A stretch of 64,000 bases of DNA from Nevskiaceae bacterium (lineage in GTDB: Bacteria > Pseudomonadota > Gammaproteobacteria > Nevskiales > Nevskiaceae): assembly GCA_008012115.1 (NCBI GenBank), contig SSEB01000003.1:62001-126000 (forward strand). The letters run 5' to 3'. The notes below the pieces were generated by a model. The model ran no database searches. It saw nothing but the letters and a program-made list of their open reading frames with translations, and was not told the origin of the DNA. Of the stretch, positions 46,160 through 55,860 are shown in pieces; positions within the stretch are counted from its first letter, which is position 1, and every line of letters begins with the position of its first letter. A program made the translations under genes and the position numbers.

Positions 46160-47098
46160 TCAAAGCGGCGGCGGCGCGTGGTCGCGGTGGTGTTCGAGGA
46201 TGCGGCGGTACTGGTTGGGGTCCTTCATGTGCACCACGTCGCCCTCGCGCGGGAAGGTCCAGTCGTAGAGCCGCGACAGGAAGAAGCGCAGCGCCGCGGC
46301 ACGCAGCACCAGCGGCCACACCGCACGCTCGCGGTCATCCGGCTCGCGCCGCGCGCGGTAGGCTGCGGACATCGCCTGCCAGCGCGCGACGTTGAGATGC
46401 CCGTCCGGCTCGAAGCACCAGTCGTTGAGCGTCACCGCCAGGTCGTAGATCAGCGCGTCGTTGCAGGCGTAGTAGAAGTCGATCACGCCGGTGAGGCGGC
46501 TCTCCACGAACAGCACGTTGTCGCGGAACAGGTCGGCATGGATCACGCCCTGCGGCAGCGCCGCGAGATCGAGCCGCGCCTGCGCCGCCAGCTCGTCCTC
46601 CAGCAGCGCGCGGGTGGCGGCATCGACCTTGGGCAGCAGCGTGCGCGCGGTCTGCTCGCGCCAGGATGGTCCGCGCGAGTTCACGCAGCGGCCGGCGTAG
46701 GACAGGCCGGTGACGTGCAGCTCGCCCAGCGCACGGCCGACGGCGGCGCACTGCTCGAGTTCCGGAAACAGCACGCTCTGCCCGACCAGGCGATGCACCA
46801 GCGCCGCCGGCTTGCCGTTGAGCGTGACCAGGTTGCGGCCGTCGCGCGTGCGCGCCGGCATCGCGCCGGGAAAGCCGCGCGAGGCCAGGTGGTCCATCAA
46901 GCCGAGGAAGAACGGCAGGTCGTCGGTGTTGAGACGCTCGAACAGCGTCAGCACCCAGCGACCGTCGGTGGTGTCGACGAAATAATTGGTGTTCTCGACG
47001 CCCTCGCCAATGCCCTGGAAGCCGATCAGCTCGCCGACGGGATACTGTTGCAGGAACGCGCGCAGTTCCTGGTGCGTGACTTTGGTGAAAACGGACAT
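46160..47098 (-). CDS. thrB: Homoserine kinase, APH-fold type (ThrB2)
   Basis: 312 residues. Phosphorylates homoserine on the way to threonine. It belongs to the aminoglycoside-phosphotransferase-like branch: YFVDTTDGRWVLTLFERL (nucleotide-binding lobe), VIHADLFRDNVLFVESRLTGVIDFYYA (Brenner motif with catalytic Asp and metal-binding residues). Length matches the Pseudomonas-type enzyme. ATG 47098 starts MSVFTKVTHQELRAFL. It is followed at 22 bp by two MFS genes, an unusual grouping that could mean export of a threonine-pathway metabolite. Confidence 0.9.
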   Translation of the reverse strand: MSVFTKVTHQELRAFLQQYPVGELIGFQGIGEGVENTNYFVDTTDGRWVLTLFERLNTDDLPFFLGLMDHLASRGFPGAMPARTRDGRNLVTLNGKPAALVHRLVGQSVLFPELEQCAAVGRALGELHVTGLSYAGRCVNSRGPSWREQTARTLLPKVDAATRALLEDELAAQARLDLAALPQGVIHADLFRDNVLFVESRLTGVIDFYYACNDALIYDLAVTLNDWCFEPDGHLNVARWQAMSAAYRARREPDDRERAVWPLVLRAAALRFFLSRLYDWTFPREGDVVHMKDPNQYRRILEHHRDHAPPPL

Positions 47099-47170
47099 GA
47101 GTCGCTAGGCGGCGGATTTCGCCGTTATGGTCGCATGCCGGGCGCCCCGCGTCAGCGGCGCGGCCCGCCG

Positions 47171-47713
47171 CTAGCGCGTGATCGGGCCGAGGTCGCTCTC
47201 GGGCAGCCAGCCGCCGCCGATGCCGGTGGCGGTGACGAACCACCAGGTGCCCTCGGCGTTGACCGCCTTGCCGCTGAGGTGCACCAGGGTGCCGGCGGCG
47301 ATCAGGAGATCACCGGCCGCGGTCGTCACCGGACGGTCGCGCAGGCCGGTATCGACGCGCACCGCCGCGTACGGCGCTTTCGGCACCGCGTCGGAGACGG
47401 CCGCGCGCACCGCGGGCTGCACGGCGGCGGCGGACGGCGTTGCTGGCGCAGCAACGCTCGGCGCTGGCGGCGGGGTCGTCACCAGCGGCGGCGCATCGGG
47501 CGCCACCGGCGTCGGCATGGGGACCGCGTCGGCAGCCGGTGCCGGTGCCGCCGCGACCTGCACCGGCGCGGCAGGCGGCTGCAGTTCGGCCGGCGGCGGC
47601 TCGGCGGCGGGCTGCTCCTCCCAGGTCATGCGCTCCGGCTGCGGGATGTCGTCGGCCCAGGCGGCGGTCACCGCCATCGTCGCCAGCGTCAGAATCAGCG
47701 TTCGCTTGTCCAT
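47171..47713 (-). CDS. Secreted protein with C-terminal SH3-like domain
   Basis: 180 residues. Signal peptide MDKRTLILTLATMAVTAAWA, a long Pro/Ala-rich low-complexity linker (about 35-115) and a C-terminal bacterial SH3 domain (about 122-180: VRVDTGLRDRPVTTAAGDLLIAAG, GTWWFVTATGIGGGWLPESDL). Likely periplasmic and wall-associated. Its SH3 part resembles that of the barrel fusion at 24145. ATG 47713 has GGGGA upstream. Repeat G lies 125 bp upstream. Confidence 0.78.
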   Translation of the reverse strand: MDKRTLILTLATMAVTAAWADDIPQPERMTWEEQPAAEPPPAELQPPAAPVQVAAAPAPAADAVPMPTPVAPDAPPLVTTPPPAPSVAAPATPSAAAVQPAVRAAVSDAVPKAPYAAVRVDTGLRDRPVTTAAGDLLIAAGTLVHLSGKAVNAEGTWWFVTATGIGGGWLPESDLGPITR

Positions 47714-47838
47714 GCGTGTCCCCGGGTTTGTCATCGTCATGTCCGAACGACCGCCGCGCGGTGCCGGTGGGGCAAGGATAATGAATCGCCGCGCCCCGCG
47801 GCCAGTGCGGGACACGGCCAGGACGGCCTGTCGCAGGC

Positions 47839-47949
47839 CACCCGCTGATGCCGATCAAGGCCAAGCCGATGTTTATTATTATTTAATGATTTTTAAATAG
47901 ATCAATAAATAATAACGCCCTGGCCCAAGGCAGCGACCCCAGCGGGTGG
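47839..47949. repeat. 111-bp symmetric AT-core element, copy G
   Basis: Left arm CCACCCGCT (47839-47847), core 47872-47916 (45 bp, ending AAATAATAAC), right arm AGCGGGTGG (47941-47949). The only copy whose core is one base shorter. Right spacer contains CCTGGCCCAAGG. Confidence 0.9.
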
Positions 47950-47965
47950 CGGTTCCCCGCGTCCG

Positions 47966-49771
<1,806 letters not shown>

Positions 49772-49812
49772 GGTCCCCTCTTCTCCCTGGTGCGCAAGGC
49801 GTCGAGTCTAGT

Positions 49813-50079
49813 CTAGGCGGCCGGCTTGTTCAGCCGCCTGAGGATTTCTCCCTCCGGCAGGCCGTCGATCTGCAGGGTCTTGTTGGGCGAGGTCTCGCCG
49901 CGCACGATACGCAGCGCCGAGCGCGGCAGGTCCAGCGCCTCCGCCAGCACCGTGATCACCGCCTGGTTGGCCTTGCCCTTCTCCGGCGCCACCGTCACCG
50001 ACAGCTTGAGCGTATCGCCCATCCAGCCGGTGATGGCGTTGCGGGAGGATTTGGGGGCGACTTTGATTTGCAGTCGCAC
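49813..50079 (-). CDS. DUF167 (YggU) family protein
   Basis: 88 residues from GTG 50079. Contains KVAPKSSRNAITGWMGDTLKLSVTVAPEKGKANQAVI, the DUF167 core; function unknown. GTG 50079 is preferred over the TTG at 50127 because a second copy of the gene's 5' end (51033-51098) also begins with GTG at the same codon and the family starts there. The first 16 codons are part of a 53-bp sequence duplicated at 51033-51085. Confidence 0.85.
   Translation of the reverse strand: MRLQIKVAPKSSRNAITGWMGDTLKLSVTVAPEKGKANQAVITVLAEALDLPRSALRIVRGETSPNKTLQIDGLPEGEILRRLNKPAA
50014..50066. repeat. 53-bp duplicated segment, copy in intact DUF167 gene
   Basis: Matches 51033-51085 at 52 of 53 positions in the same orientation (one G/A difference in CCAGCCGGTGATG versus CCAGCCGATGATG). 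It lies inside the intact DUF167 coding region. Confidence 0.92.
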
Positions 50080-50123
50080 CAAGGCTTCAAAACTCGGGAC
50101 TCGACCAGACCATGCGCGGCCAC

Positions 50124-50645
50124 TCAATCAAGTGGCCCTGCCACAAAATTGATATGGACGGGAAAATCCATCACGCAGGGCTGGCCGCCGCAGCGGGCCG
50201 GCTTATAAGTCGCTTTCTTGAGCAGGATGATGGCCGCGGGCTTGTTGAAATCCGGGTCCGGTGTTTCAAAGATCGAGATCGAGCGTCCTTTGCCAGTGCC
50301 ATCGACACGAACCGTGGCAGTGAACGGTCCGCGTAGCGCCACGCCATTCTTCGACAGGGCATCTGCGAGCTTGTTGATAGGCACCCAGATTTGCTGCAGG
50401 CCATATTCCGGATACGGCGGCTCGTCTGCTTCGGGCATGCTCTCGTAGGCGTCCTTCACCCGCGCCTTCTCCTCCGTGCTGAGTTCAGCATAGCTCTTGT
50501 AGATGGGAAGATCGCTTTCAAAAGAGCGGCGCTTGAGATTTGATCCCACGTGCTGCTCGTTGATCGTCGACCGGTCGTCAGCACAGACCACGCCGATCTC
50601 TCCGAGCAACCCCACCATGCACAATGTGAGAAAAAGTAGTCGCAT
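50124..50645 (-). CDS. Exported TonB-C-terminal-like protein
   Basis: 173 residues. Signal peptide MRLLFLTLCMVGLLGEIGVVCA. The C-terminal third (PFTATVRVDGTGKGRSISIF, AIILLKKATYKPARCGGQPCVMDFPVHINF) resembles the energy-transducer TonB C-terminal domain with a Cys pair, but no TM anchor or proline-rich spacer is present, so it is not a working TonB. GC content is lower than its neighbours. It lies in a segment that appears inserted between the M20 peptidase and DUF167 genes. Confidence 0.7.
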   Translation of the reverse strand: MRLLFLTLCMVGLLGEIGVVCADDRSTINEQHVGSNLKRRSFESDLPIYKSYAELSTEEKARVKDAYESMPEADEPPYPEYGLQQIWVPINKLADALSKNGVALRGPFTATVRVDGTGKGRSISIFETPDPDFNKPAAIILLKKATYKPARCGGQPCVMDFPVHINFVAGPLD

Positions 50646-51032
50646 CGTTCACCCCCACTTTCCATGCAGCAATACCCCAAAGCTAACAGAAGCGCCCCTT
50701 GATGAAGTTGGAGCATGTCACCCGCTTTCGATGCTCTCCCTGGGAAAATTGTTAATAATTTTAGTTGGGCCTCCACTCACTATAGTCGAGTGAACATTAA
50801 GGCGAGTTACGCCTTCGTTTAGTCTGCCCTGAGCAAGATTATTTTCCGCCAATTTACATTTTTTGTTTTCTGCTCTTGCGTTCGCCAAAGCCAAAAAGAA
50901 ACTACAGAGATGCGGAGAGCAATAAATAGCCCTATACATAGAGAAATAACATCGAGCGACTAAACTTCTCCACCATACCTTGTACGCTTTATAAAATAAG
51001 AAATGATCTCAATTAGTAGCGCTATCGAGAGA
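50646..51032. other. AT-rich non-coding segment in disrupted region
   Basis: 387 bp, clearly more AT-rich than the rest of the window and with no credible gene; a 73-codon frame at 50718-50939 on the minus strand has no ribosome binding site or family support. It begins with the truncated repeat J and ends at the duplicated DUF167 fragment. Confidence 0.6.
50719..50765. repeat. Truncated symmetric AT-core element, copy J
   Basis: Left arm TCACCCGCT (50719-50727), a 24-bp spacer holding CTCTCCCTGGGAAAATT, and the first 14 bases of the core (GTTAATAATTTTAG) starting at the usual offset of 33. After that the sequence is unrelated, and no right arm is found. Confidence 0.8.
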
Positions 51033-51098
51033 ATCGCCCATCCAGCCGATGATGGCGTTGCGGGAGGATTTGGGGGCGACTTTGAGTGCGAGGTGCAC
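51033..51098 (-). pseudogene. 5' fragment of a second DUF167 gene
   Basis: On the minus strand GTG 51098 opens VHLALKVAPKSSRNAIIGWMGD (split here as VHLALKVAPKSS + RNAIIGWMGD), then diverges and hits a stop within a few codons. It starts 7 bp after the M20 peptidase stop. It duplicates the intact DUF167 5' end over 53 bp. The likely ancestral order is M20 gene followed directly by DUF167. Confidence 0.85.
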
Positions 51099-51105
51099 GA
51101 CGGGC

Positions 51106-52572
51106 TCAGCCCGTCTCATTGAGGTTCTGCAGCAGCCGCACATACCAGCGGATCATGTCGGCGTAACCCTTGACGCTGACGCGCTCGTCGGTGCCGTGCA
51201 CGCGGGCAAGGTCGGCGGGTTCGTAGAGCGTCGGCGAGAAGTTGTAGCGGTTGTCGTAGACGCCTTCGTAATTGCGGGTATCGCTGGCGCCGAACATCAG
51301 GCCGGTGCTGACCACCACCTCCGGATAGATCTCGCGGATGCTGCGTTCGAGCACGTCGAACGCCGCCGAGTGCGTATCCGACACCGCCGTGGGATTGCGC
51401 GCGAAATCGTCTTCGCGGCGGACGGTGATGCGGTCATCGGCGATCGCCAGCTTCACGTGCCGCTCGACATCCTCGATGCGGTCGCCGGGCAGCAGGCGGA
51501 AATTGATGATGGCGGTGGCCTCGGACGGCAGTACGTTGTCCTTGACGCCGCTGTTGAACATGGTTGGCGCGGTGGTGGTGCGCACCAGGGCATTGCCGAC
51601 CGGCGTGCGCGACATCACGCGCACCAGCAGCGGTGCGAACAGCCAGCGGTTGGCGACGGCCACGCGCTGGCCCAGCGGCATCTCCGGCGCCAGGCGATCG
51701 AGCATGTCGGTGACCGGCGCCACCAGGCGCCCCGGCAGGCGGCGGTTCTGCACGCGCGCCACCGCGCGCGCCAGCTGGCCGATGGCGGTCTCGCCGGGCG
51801 GCATTGACGAGTGCCCGCCGCTGGCCTTCGCGCTCAGGCGCAGGGACAGATAGCCCTTCTCCGCCGCCATGATCGTGGCCACGGGCCGGGTGATGCCGTT
51901 GACGATGCCGTGGGTGATGGCGCCGCCTTCGTCCAGCGAAAACGCCGCGTGCACGCCGCGCGACTTGAGCAGGGCCGCGATCTTCGCCGCACCCTCGGCG
52001 CCACCGATCTCCTCATCCTCGCCGAAGGCGAAGTAGATCGTCTGGCGCGGCGCGAAGCCCTGCGCCAGCAGGGTCTCGGCGGTTTCCATCAGCGCCAGCG
52101 CGCAGTTCTTGTCGTCCAGCGCGCCGCGGCCCCAGACGTAACCATCGGCGATGTCGCCGGAGAACGGTGCGTGCGTCCAGCTCTTTTCGCTGCCCGGCTC
52201 CACCGGCACCACGTCGAGGTGCGCTAGCAGCAGGACCGGCTTGGCCGCGGCATCGCGGCCCGGCCAGGTGTAGAGCAGGCTGTGACCGACGCGCTCGCGC
52301 TGCAAGGTCGCGTGCACGCGTGGATAGCTGCGCACGAGGTAGTCGGCGAGGTCGTCCAGCGCCTTGGCATCGATGCGCTGGCGGTCCTCGTAGGAGATGG
52401 TTGGAATGCGCACCGCCCCGGCCAGCCGCTGCGCGGCGCCGGCCTCGTCCAGCGGCAGCGGCGGCAGCGCGTTTGCCGGCGGCGAAGGCGGCTGCAGCCG
52501 CGACGTGTTCCAGGCCAGGACCACGGCCAGCGGCAGCAGCACAGCGACGGCGATCTTCGTCAGGAATTTCAC
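51106..52572 (-). CDS. M20 family metallopeptidase (PM20D1/carboxypeptidase S-like)
   Basis: 488 residues from GTG 52572 (GGGAGG upstream). N-terminal membrane anchor or signal (about 3-21), then the M20 catalytic domain: LLLAHLDVVPVEPG (metal His/Asp), WGRGALDDKNCALALM, FAFGEDEEIGG (catalytic and metal Glu), and a dimerisation domain (about 215-330). Closest in layout to the Gly-X carboxypeptidase/PM20D1 group, which also handles N-acyl amino acids. Probably membrane-tethered in the periplasm. Confidence 0.9.
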   Translation of the reverse strand: MKFLTKIAVAVLLPLAVVLAWNTSRLQPPSPPANALPPLPLDEAGAAQRLAGAVRIPTISYEDRQRIDAKALDDLADYLVRSYPRVHATLQRERVGHSLLYTWPGRDAAAKPVLLLAHLDVVPVEPGSEKSWTHAPFSGDIADGYVWGRGALDDKNCALALMETAETLLAQGFAPRQTIYFAFGEDEEIGGAEGAAKIAALLKSRGVHAAFSLDEGGAITHGIVNGITRPVATIMAAEKGYLSLRLSAKASGGHSSMPPGETAIGQLARAVARVQNRRLPGRLVAPVTDMLDRLAPEMPLGQRVAVANRWLFAPLLVRVMSRTPVGNALVRTTTAPTMFNSGVKDNVLPSEATAIINFRLLPGDRIEDVERHVKLAIADDRITVRREDDFARNPTAVSDTHSAAFDVLERSIREIYPEVVVSTGLMFGASDTRNYEGVYDNRYNFSPTLYEPADLARVHGTDERVSVKGYADMIRWYVRLLQNLNETG

Positions 52573-52666
52573 GCGGCCTCCCGGTCCTTGGCGCCGCACT
52601 GTAGCGGCTCCTCGCCGGCTGCCCAAGCGGTCGGCAGGAAAAGACGTGCAAAGAGCCGTCGCACCG

Positions 52667-52778
52667 GCACCCGCTCGCCGTGTTTTCCCTGGAGAGATCG
52701 TTATTATTTATTTATTAATTTTAAAATCGATAAATATTTAATAACAATATCGGCCGCTCAGGACTCGATAGCGGGTCC
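52667..52778. repeat. 112-bp symmetric AT-core element, copy H
   Basis: Left arm GCACCCGCT (52667-52675), core 52700-52745 (GTTATTATTTATTT ... ATATTTAATAAC), right arm AGCGGGTCC (52770-52778, last two bases diverged). Left spacer holds TTTTCCCTGGAGAG. The right end overlaps the 3' coding end of the RND pump gene (stop at 52758) by 21 bp and encodes its last residues. Confidence 0.88.
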
Positions 52779-55700
52779 GCCTTCTGCGGCCGTCGACGAC
52801 GGTTTTTCGATGCGTGCCTGCTGCCCGCGTGCGCGGGCCATGACGCGCCGGCCCCAGAGGATCAGGTCGTCGATCATCAGGTAGATGGTCGGCAGCACGA
52901 TCAGGCTGACCACGGTGGCGAACAGCAGGCCACCGATCACCGCGCGCGCCATCGGGTAATACGGCGGGCCGTCGCCGCCGATGGTGGTATCGCCCAGCGC
53001 CAGCGGCACCATGCCGAGAATGGTGCTGGCGGCGGTCATCAGGATCGGCCGCAGGCGGTCGCGCGAGCCCTGCACCAGCGCGCGCTCGCGCGTCAGGCCC
53101 GCTTCGCGCAACTGGTGCACGTGGTCGATCAGCACGATGCCGTTGTTCACCACCACGCCCATCAGCACCAGCATGCCGATCATGGCCATGAACGAGAACG
53201 TGGTGTGGGTGGCGAAGAAAAACCAGTACACGCCGATGAAGGAGAACAGGATGCCGCTGATGATGGCGGTCGGCGCCAGCGTCGATTCGAACAGCGCCGC
53301 CATCACGATGTAGATGCAGGCCAGCGCCAGCGCCATGTTCACCAGCATGGTCTGCATCTGCTCCTGGTCGTCGTCGAAGGCATGGCCCAGGCCCCAGCCG
53401 TAGCCGCTGGGGAACTGCAGGCTGTCGAGCAGGGCGTTGACGCGCTTCTTGGCCTCGTCGGCGGTGACGCCGGGCTTGGTGGAGAAATTGATCGCCAGCG
53501 ACGTGCGGCGATCCTCGCGCTTGATCGTGCCCGGCACGTCGCCGATGGACAGGTCGGCGACGGTGGACAGGGCGATGCGCTCGCCTGTCGGCGTGATCAG
53601 CGGCAGCGACAGCAGGGCGTCAAGATTGGTGCGGTCCTCTTCGCGGAACTGCAGGCGCATCTCGATCTCGCCGGTCGAGGTGCGGAACGGTTTCAGCTCG
53701 CTGCCGCGCATGGCGCCGGCCACCACCTCGGCCACCTGCTGGCTCGACAGCCCATGCATGCGCGCGCGATCGCGATCGACGCGCACGCGCACCTCCCAGC
53801 TCGAAGCACCGACATCGACATGCACGTCGGCCAGCCCCGGGATGCCGCGCATGGTGGCGGCGACGCGCGACGCCACCTCGCGCAGGCCATCGCGCGACTG
53901 GCCGTAGATCTGCACCGCCAGCTTGTCGTTGTTGGCGCCGCGATTCTCCTCGAAGCTCGGTTCGCCGATGGCGATGTGCGGCAGCTCCTTGCGGATCTCG
54001 TCCTTGAGCTGCTCGCCGCTCTTGAGGCGATGCTCCGGATCCTTCAGGTACACCATGGTGATGGCGCGGCCGAGGTCGAAGTAACTGTAGATGTCCTGGA
54101 TCTCGAAGCGCGCACGGTTGCGGTCGAGGTAGTCCTCGACGGTGTTGACCGCGGACTCCACCTTGTCCAGCGAGTAGACGCCGTTGAGGTGGTAGTCCAT
54201 GAACAGGCGCTTCTCGCTGGAGTCCGAGAACATCTCGGTCTTCACCTGGCTTGCCGGGATCACCACGCTGGCGATCAGCAGCACGATGAACAGGGCGGTG
54301 CGGCCGCGATGCGCCAGCGTCCACTCCAGCAGGCGCAGGTAGCGTGCCGACAGACGCTGCACCCAGGCCGCACCGCGCGTGTCCACCTGCGTCAGCACAC
54401 GCGAGGTCAGCTGCGGGATCAAGGTGATCGCCACCAGCAGCGACGCCGCCAGCGACAGGCAGATGGTGATGGCGACGTGCGAGAGATAGATGGTGATCTC
54501 GCTCTGCGCGCCGAAGATGTTGGGCAGGAAGACGATGGCGGTGGCCAGCGTGCCCAGCACCACGGCGAGGCCGACGCTGCCGACGCCGGCCAGCGTCGCC
54601 GCGCGCGGATCGCGCAGCTCGGCGTTGTGCTTGAAGATGCTCTCGGTCACCACCACCGAGTTGTCGACCAGCATGCCGATCGACAGCATCAGGCCCATCA
54701 GCGTCAGGATGTTGATGGAGTAGCCGAGGAAGTACATCGCCGCCAGCGTCATCAGCAGCGACAGCGGCACCGCCAGGGTCACGATCAGGGTCATGCGCCA
54801 GTCGCGCAGGAAGGTGAACAGCACGATCACCGACAGCAGCGCGCCGATCAGTCCGGCCTCCAGCAGGTTGTTGAGCGAATGCTTCACGTCGGCGCCGGAG
54901 TTCTGGAACAGGATCAGGTTGATGCCGTGCATCTCCGGCAGCTGCTTGATCTGCTCGATCTCCGCCATCGCCTGCTTGCAGACCTCGACCAGGTTGGCAC
55001 CAGTCTCCTTGAAGACGTTGACGCCGATGGCGTAGCGGCGGTTGAGATGGCGGCCGTAGTTGAGCTCCGGCTGGGCGTAGCGGATCTCGGCGATGTCGCG
55101 CAGGCGCAGGCCGCCCTGGTCGATGACCATGTCACCCACGTCCTCGACGCGGGCGAAGCGGCCCTCCGGTTTGACGTAGTAGCGCTTGCCGGCCTCGACG
55201 AGATCGCCGCCGGTGACGGAGAAATTGGCCTTGGCCATGGTCTGCGCCAGCTTGGCGAGATCGACGCCGTGCGCGGCGACGCGGTCCGCCGCCAGCTCGA
55301 CGCGCACTTCCTTGGGCTCGACGCCGTACAGCTCGACCTTGGACACGCCGTTGAGGCGCTCCAGCCGGCGCTTGACGTTGCGGTTGAGCAGGTCGTAGGC
55401 GTTGGAGAGATCGCGGTCCGCCGAGATGCGCAGCACCAGCACCGGCTGATCGTTGGCGGAGAAACGCTGGATCTGGATGCGCTCGATGTCCAGCGGCAGG
55501 TTGGCGCGGATCGAATCGATCTTGTCGCGCACCTCGACGCCGCGCACCGCCATATCGGAGTCGAAGCCGAAGCGCAGTTCGATCTGGGTGCCATCGTCGC
55601 GCGATTCGGAGTTGATGCGCTGGATGCCGGGGATCGTCGCCAGCACCTCCTCCACCGGCCGCGTGATGCGGCGTTCGACTTCCTCCGGCGTGGAATTGCG

Positions 55701-55853
55701 GTAGGGCACGTTGACCACGAGGCCCGGGAACTGGATGTCCGGCAGCAGTTCCAGCGGCAGGCGCTCGCCGCCGATCAGGCCGATGACCGCGACGCAGACG
55801 AAGAACATCGCCACCGTCACCGGCCGCTTCAGCGAGATCTCGGTGAGCTTCAC
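52758..55853 (-). CDS. RND efflux permease, second pump of the operon
   Basis: 1031 residues with the HAE1-type RND layout: 12 TM helices and two large periplasmic loops. In TM4 it reads LVDNSVVVTES (Asp397-Asn398) and in TM10 VVVNNGIVLIDH (Asn903-Asn904), so two of the residues equivalent to AcrB Asp408 and Lys940 are replaced. It follows the first RND gene by 7 bp, resembling MdtBC-type operons with two unequal pumps. The C-terminal tail is encoded within repeat H. Confidence 0.9.
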   Translation of the reverse strand: MKLTEISLKRPVTVAMFFVCVAVIGLIGGERLPLELLPDIQFPGLVVNVPYRNSTPEEVERRITRPVEEVLATIPGIQRINSESRDDGTQIELRFGFDSDMAVRGVEVRDKIDSIRANLPLDIERIQIQRFSANDQPVLVLRISADRDLSNAYDLLNRNVKRRLERLNGVSKVELYGVEPKEVRVELAADRVAAHGVDLAKLAQTMAKANFSVTGGDLVEAGKRYYVKPEGRFARVEDVGDMVIDQGGLRLRDIAEIRYAQPELNYGRHLNRRYAIGVNVFKETGANLVEVCKQAMAEIEQIKQLPEMHGINLILFQNSGADVKHSLNNLLEAGLIGALLSVIVLFTFLRDWRMTLIVTLAVPLSLLMTLAAMYFLGYSINILTLMGLMLSIGMLVDNSVVVTESIFKHNAELRDPRAATLAGVGSVGLAVVLGTLATAIVFLPNIFGAQSEITIYLSHVAITICLSLAASLLVAITLIPQLTSRVLTQVDTRGAAWVQRLSARYLRLLEWTLAHRGRTALFIVLLIASVVIPASQVKTEMFSDSSEKRLFMDYHLNGVYSLDKVESAVNTVEDYLDRNRARFEIQDIYSYFDLGRAITMVYLKDPEHRLKSGEQLKDEIRKELPHIAIGEPSFEENRGANNDKLAVQIYGQSRDGLREVASRVAATMRGIPGLADVHVDVGASSWEVRVRVDRDRARMHGLSSQQVAEVVAGAMRGSELKPFRTSTGEIEMRLQFREEDRTNLDALLSLPLITPTGERIALSTVADLSIGDVPGTIKREDRRTSLAINFSTKPGVTADEAKKRVNALLDSLQFPSGYGWGLGHAFDDDQEQMQTMLVNMALALACIYIVMAALFESTLAPTAIISGILFSFIGVYWFFFATHTTFSFMAMIGMLVLMGVVVNNGIVLIDHVHQLREAGLTRERALVQGSRDRLRPILMTAASTILGMVPLALGDTTIGGDGPPYYPMARAVIGGLLFATVVSLIVLPTIYLMIDDLILWGRRVMARARGQQARIEKPSSTAAEGGPAIES

Positions 55854-55860
55854 GGCGGGC

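Noticed and set aside
50080..50127. N-terminal extension of the DUF167 protein from TTG 50127
   Set aside because: The family begins at the VRLQIKVAP segment and the duplicated copy starts with GTG at the same place.
50718..50939. 73-codon minus-strand frame in the AT-rich segment
   Set aside because: No ribosome binding site, no family, overlaps truncated repeat J.
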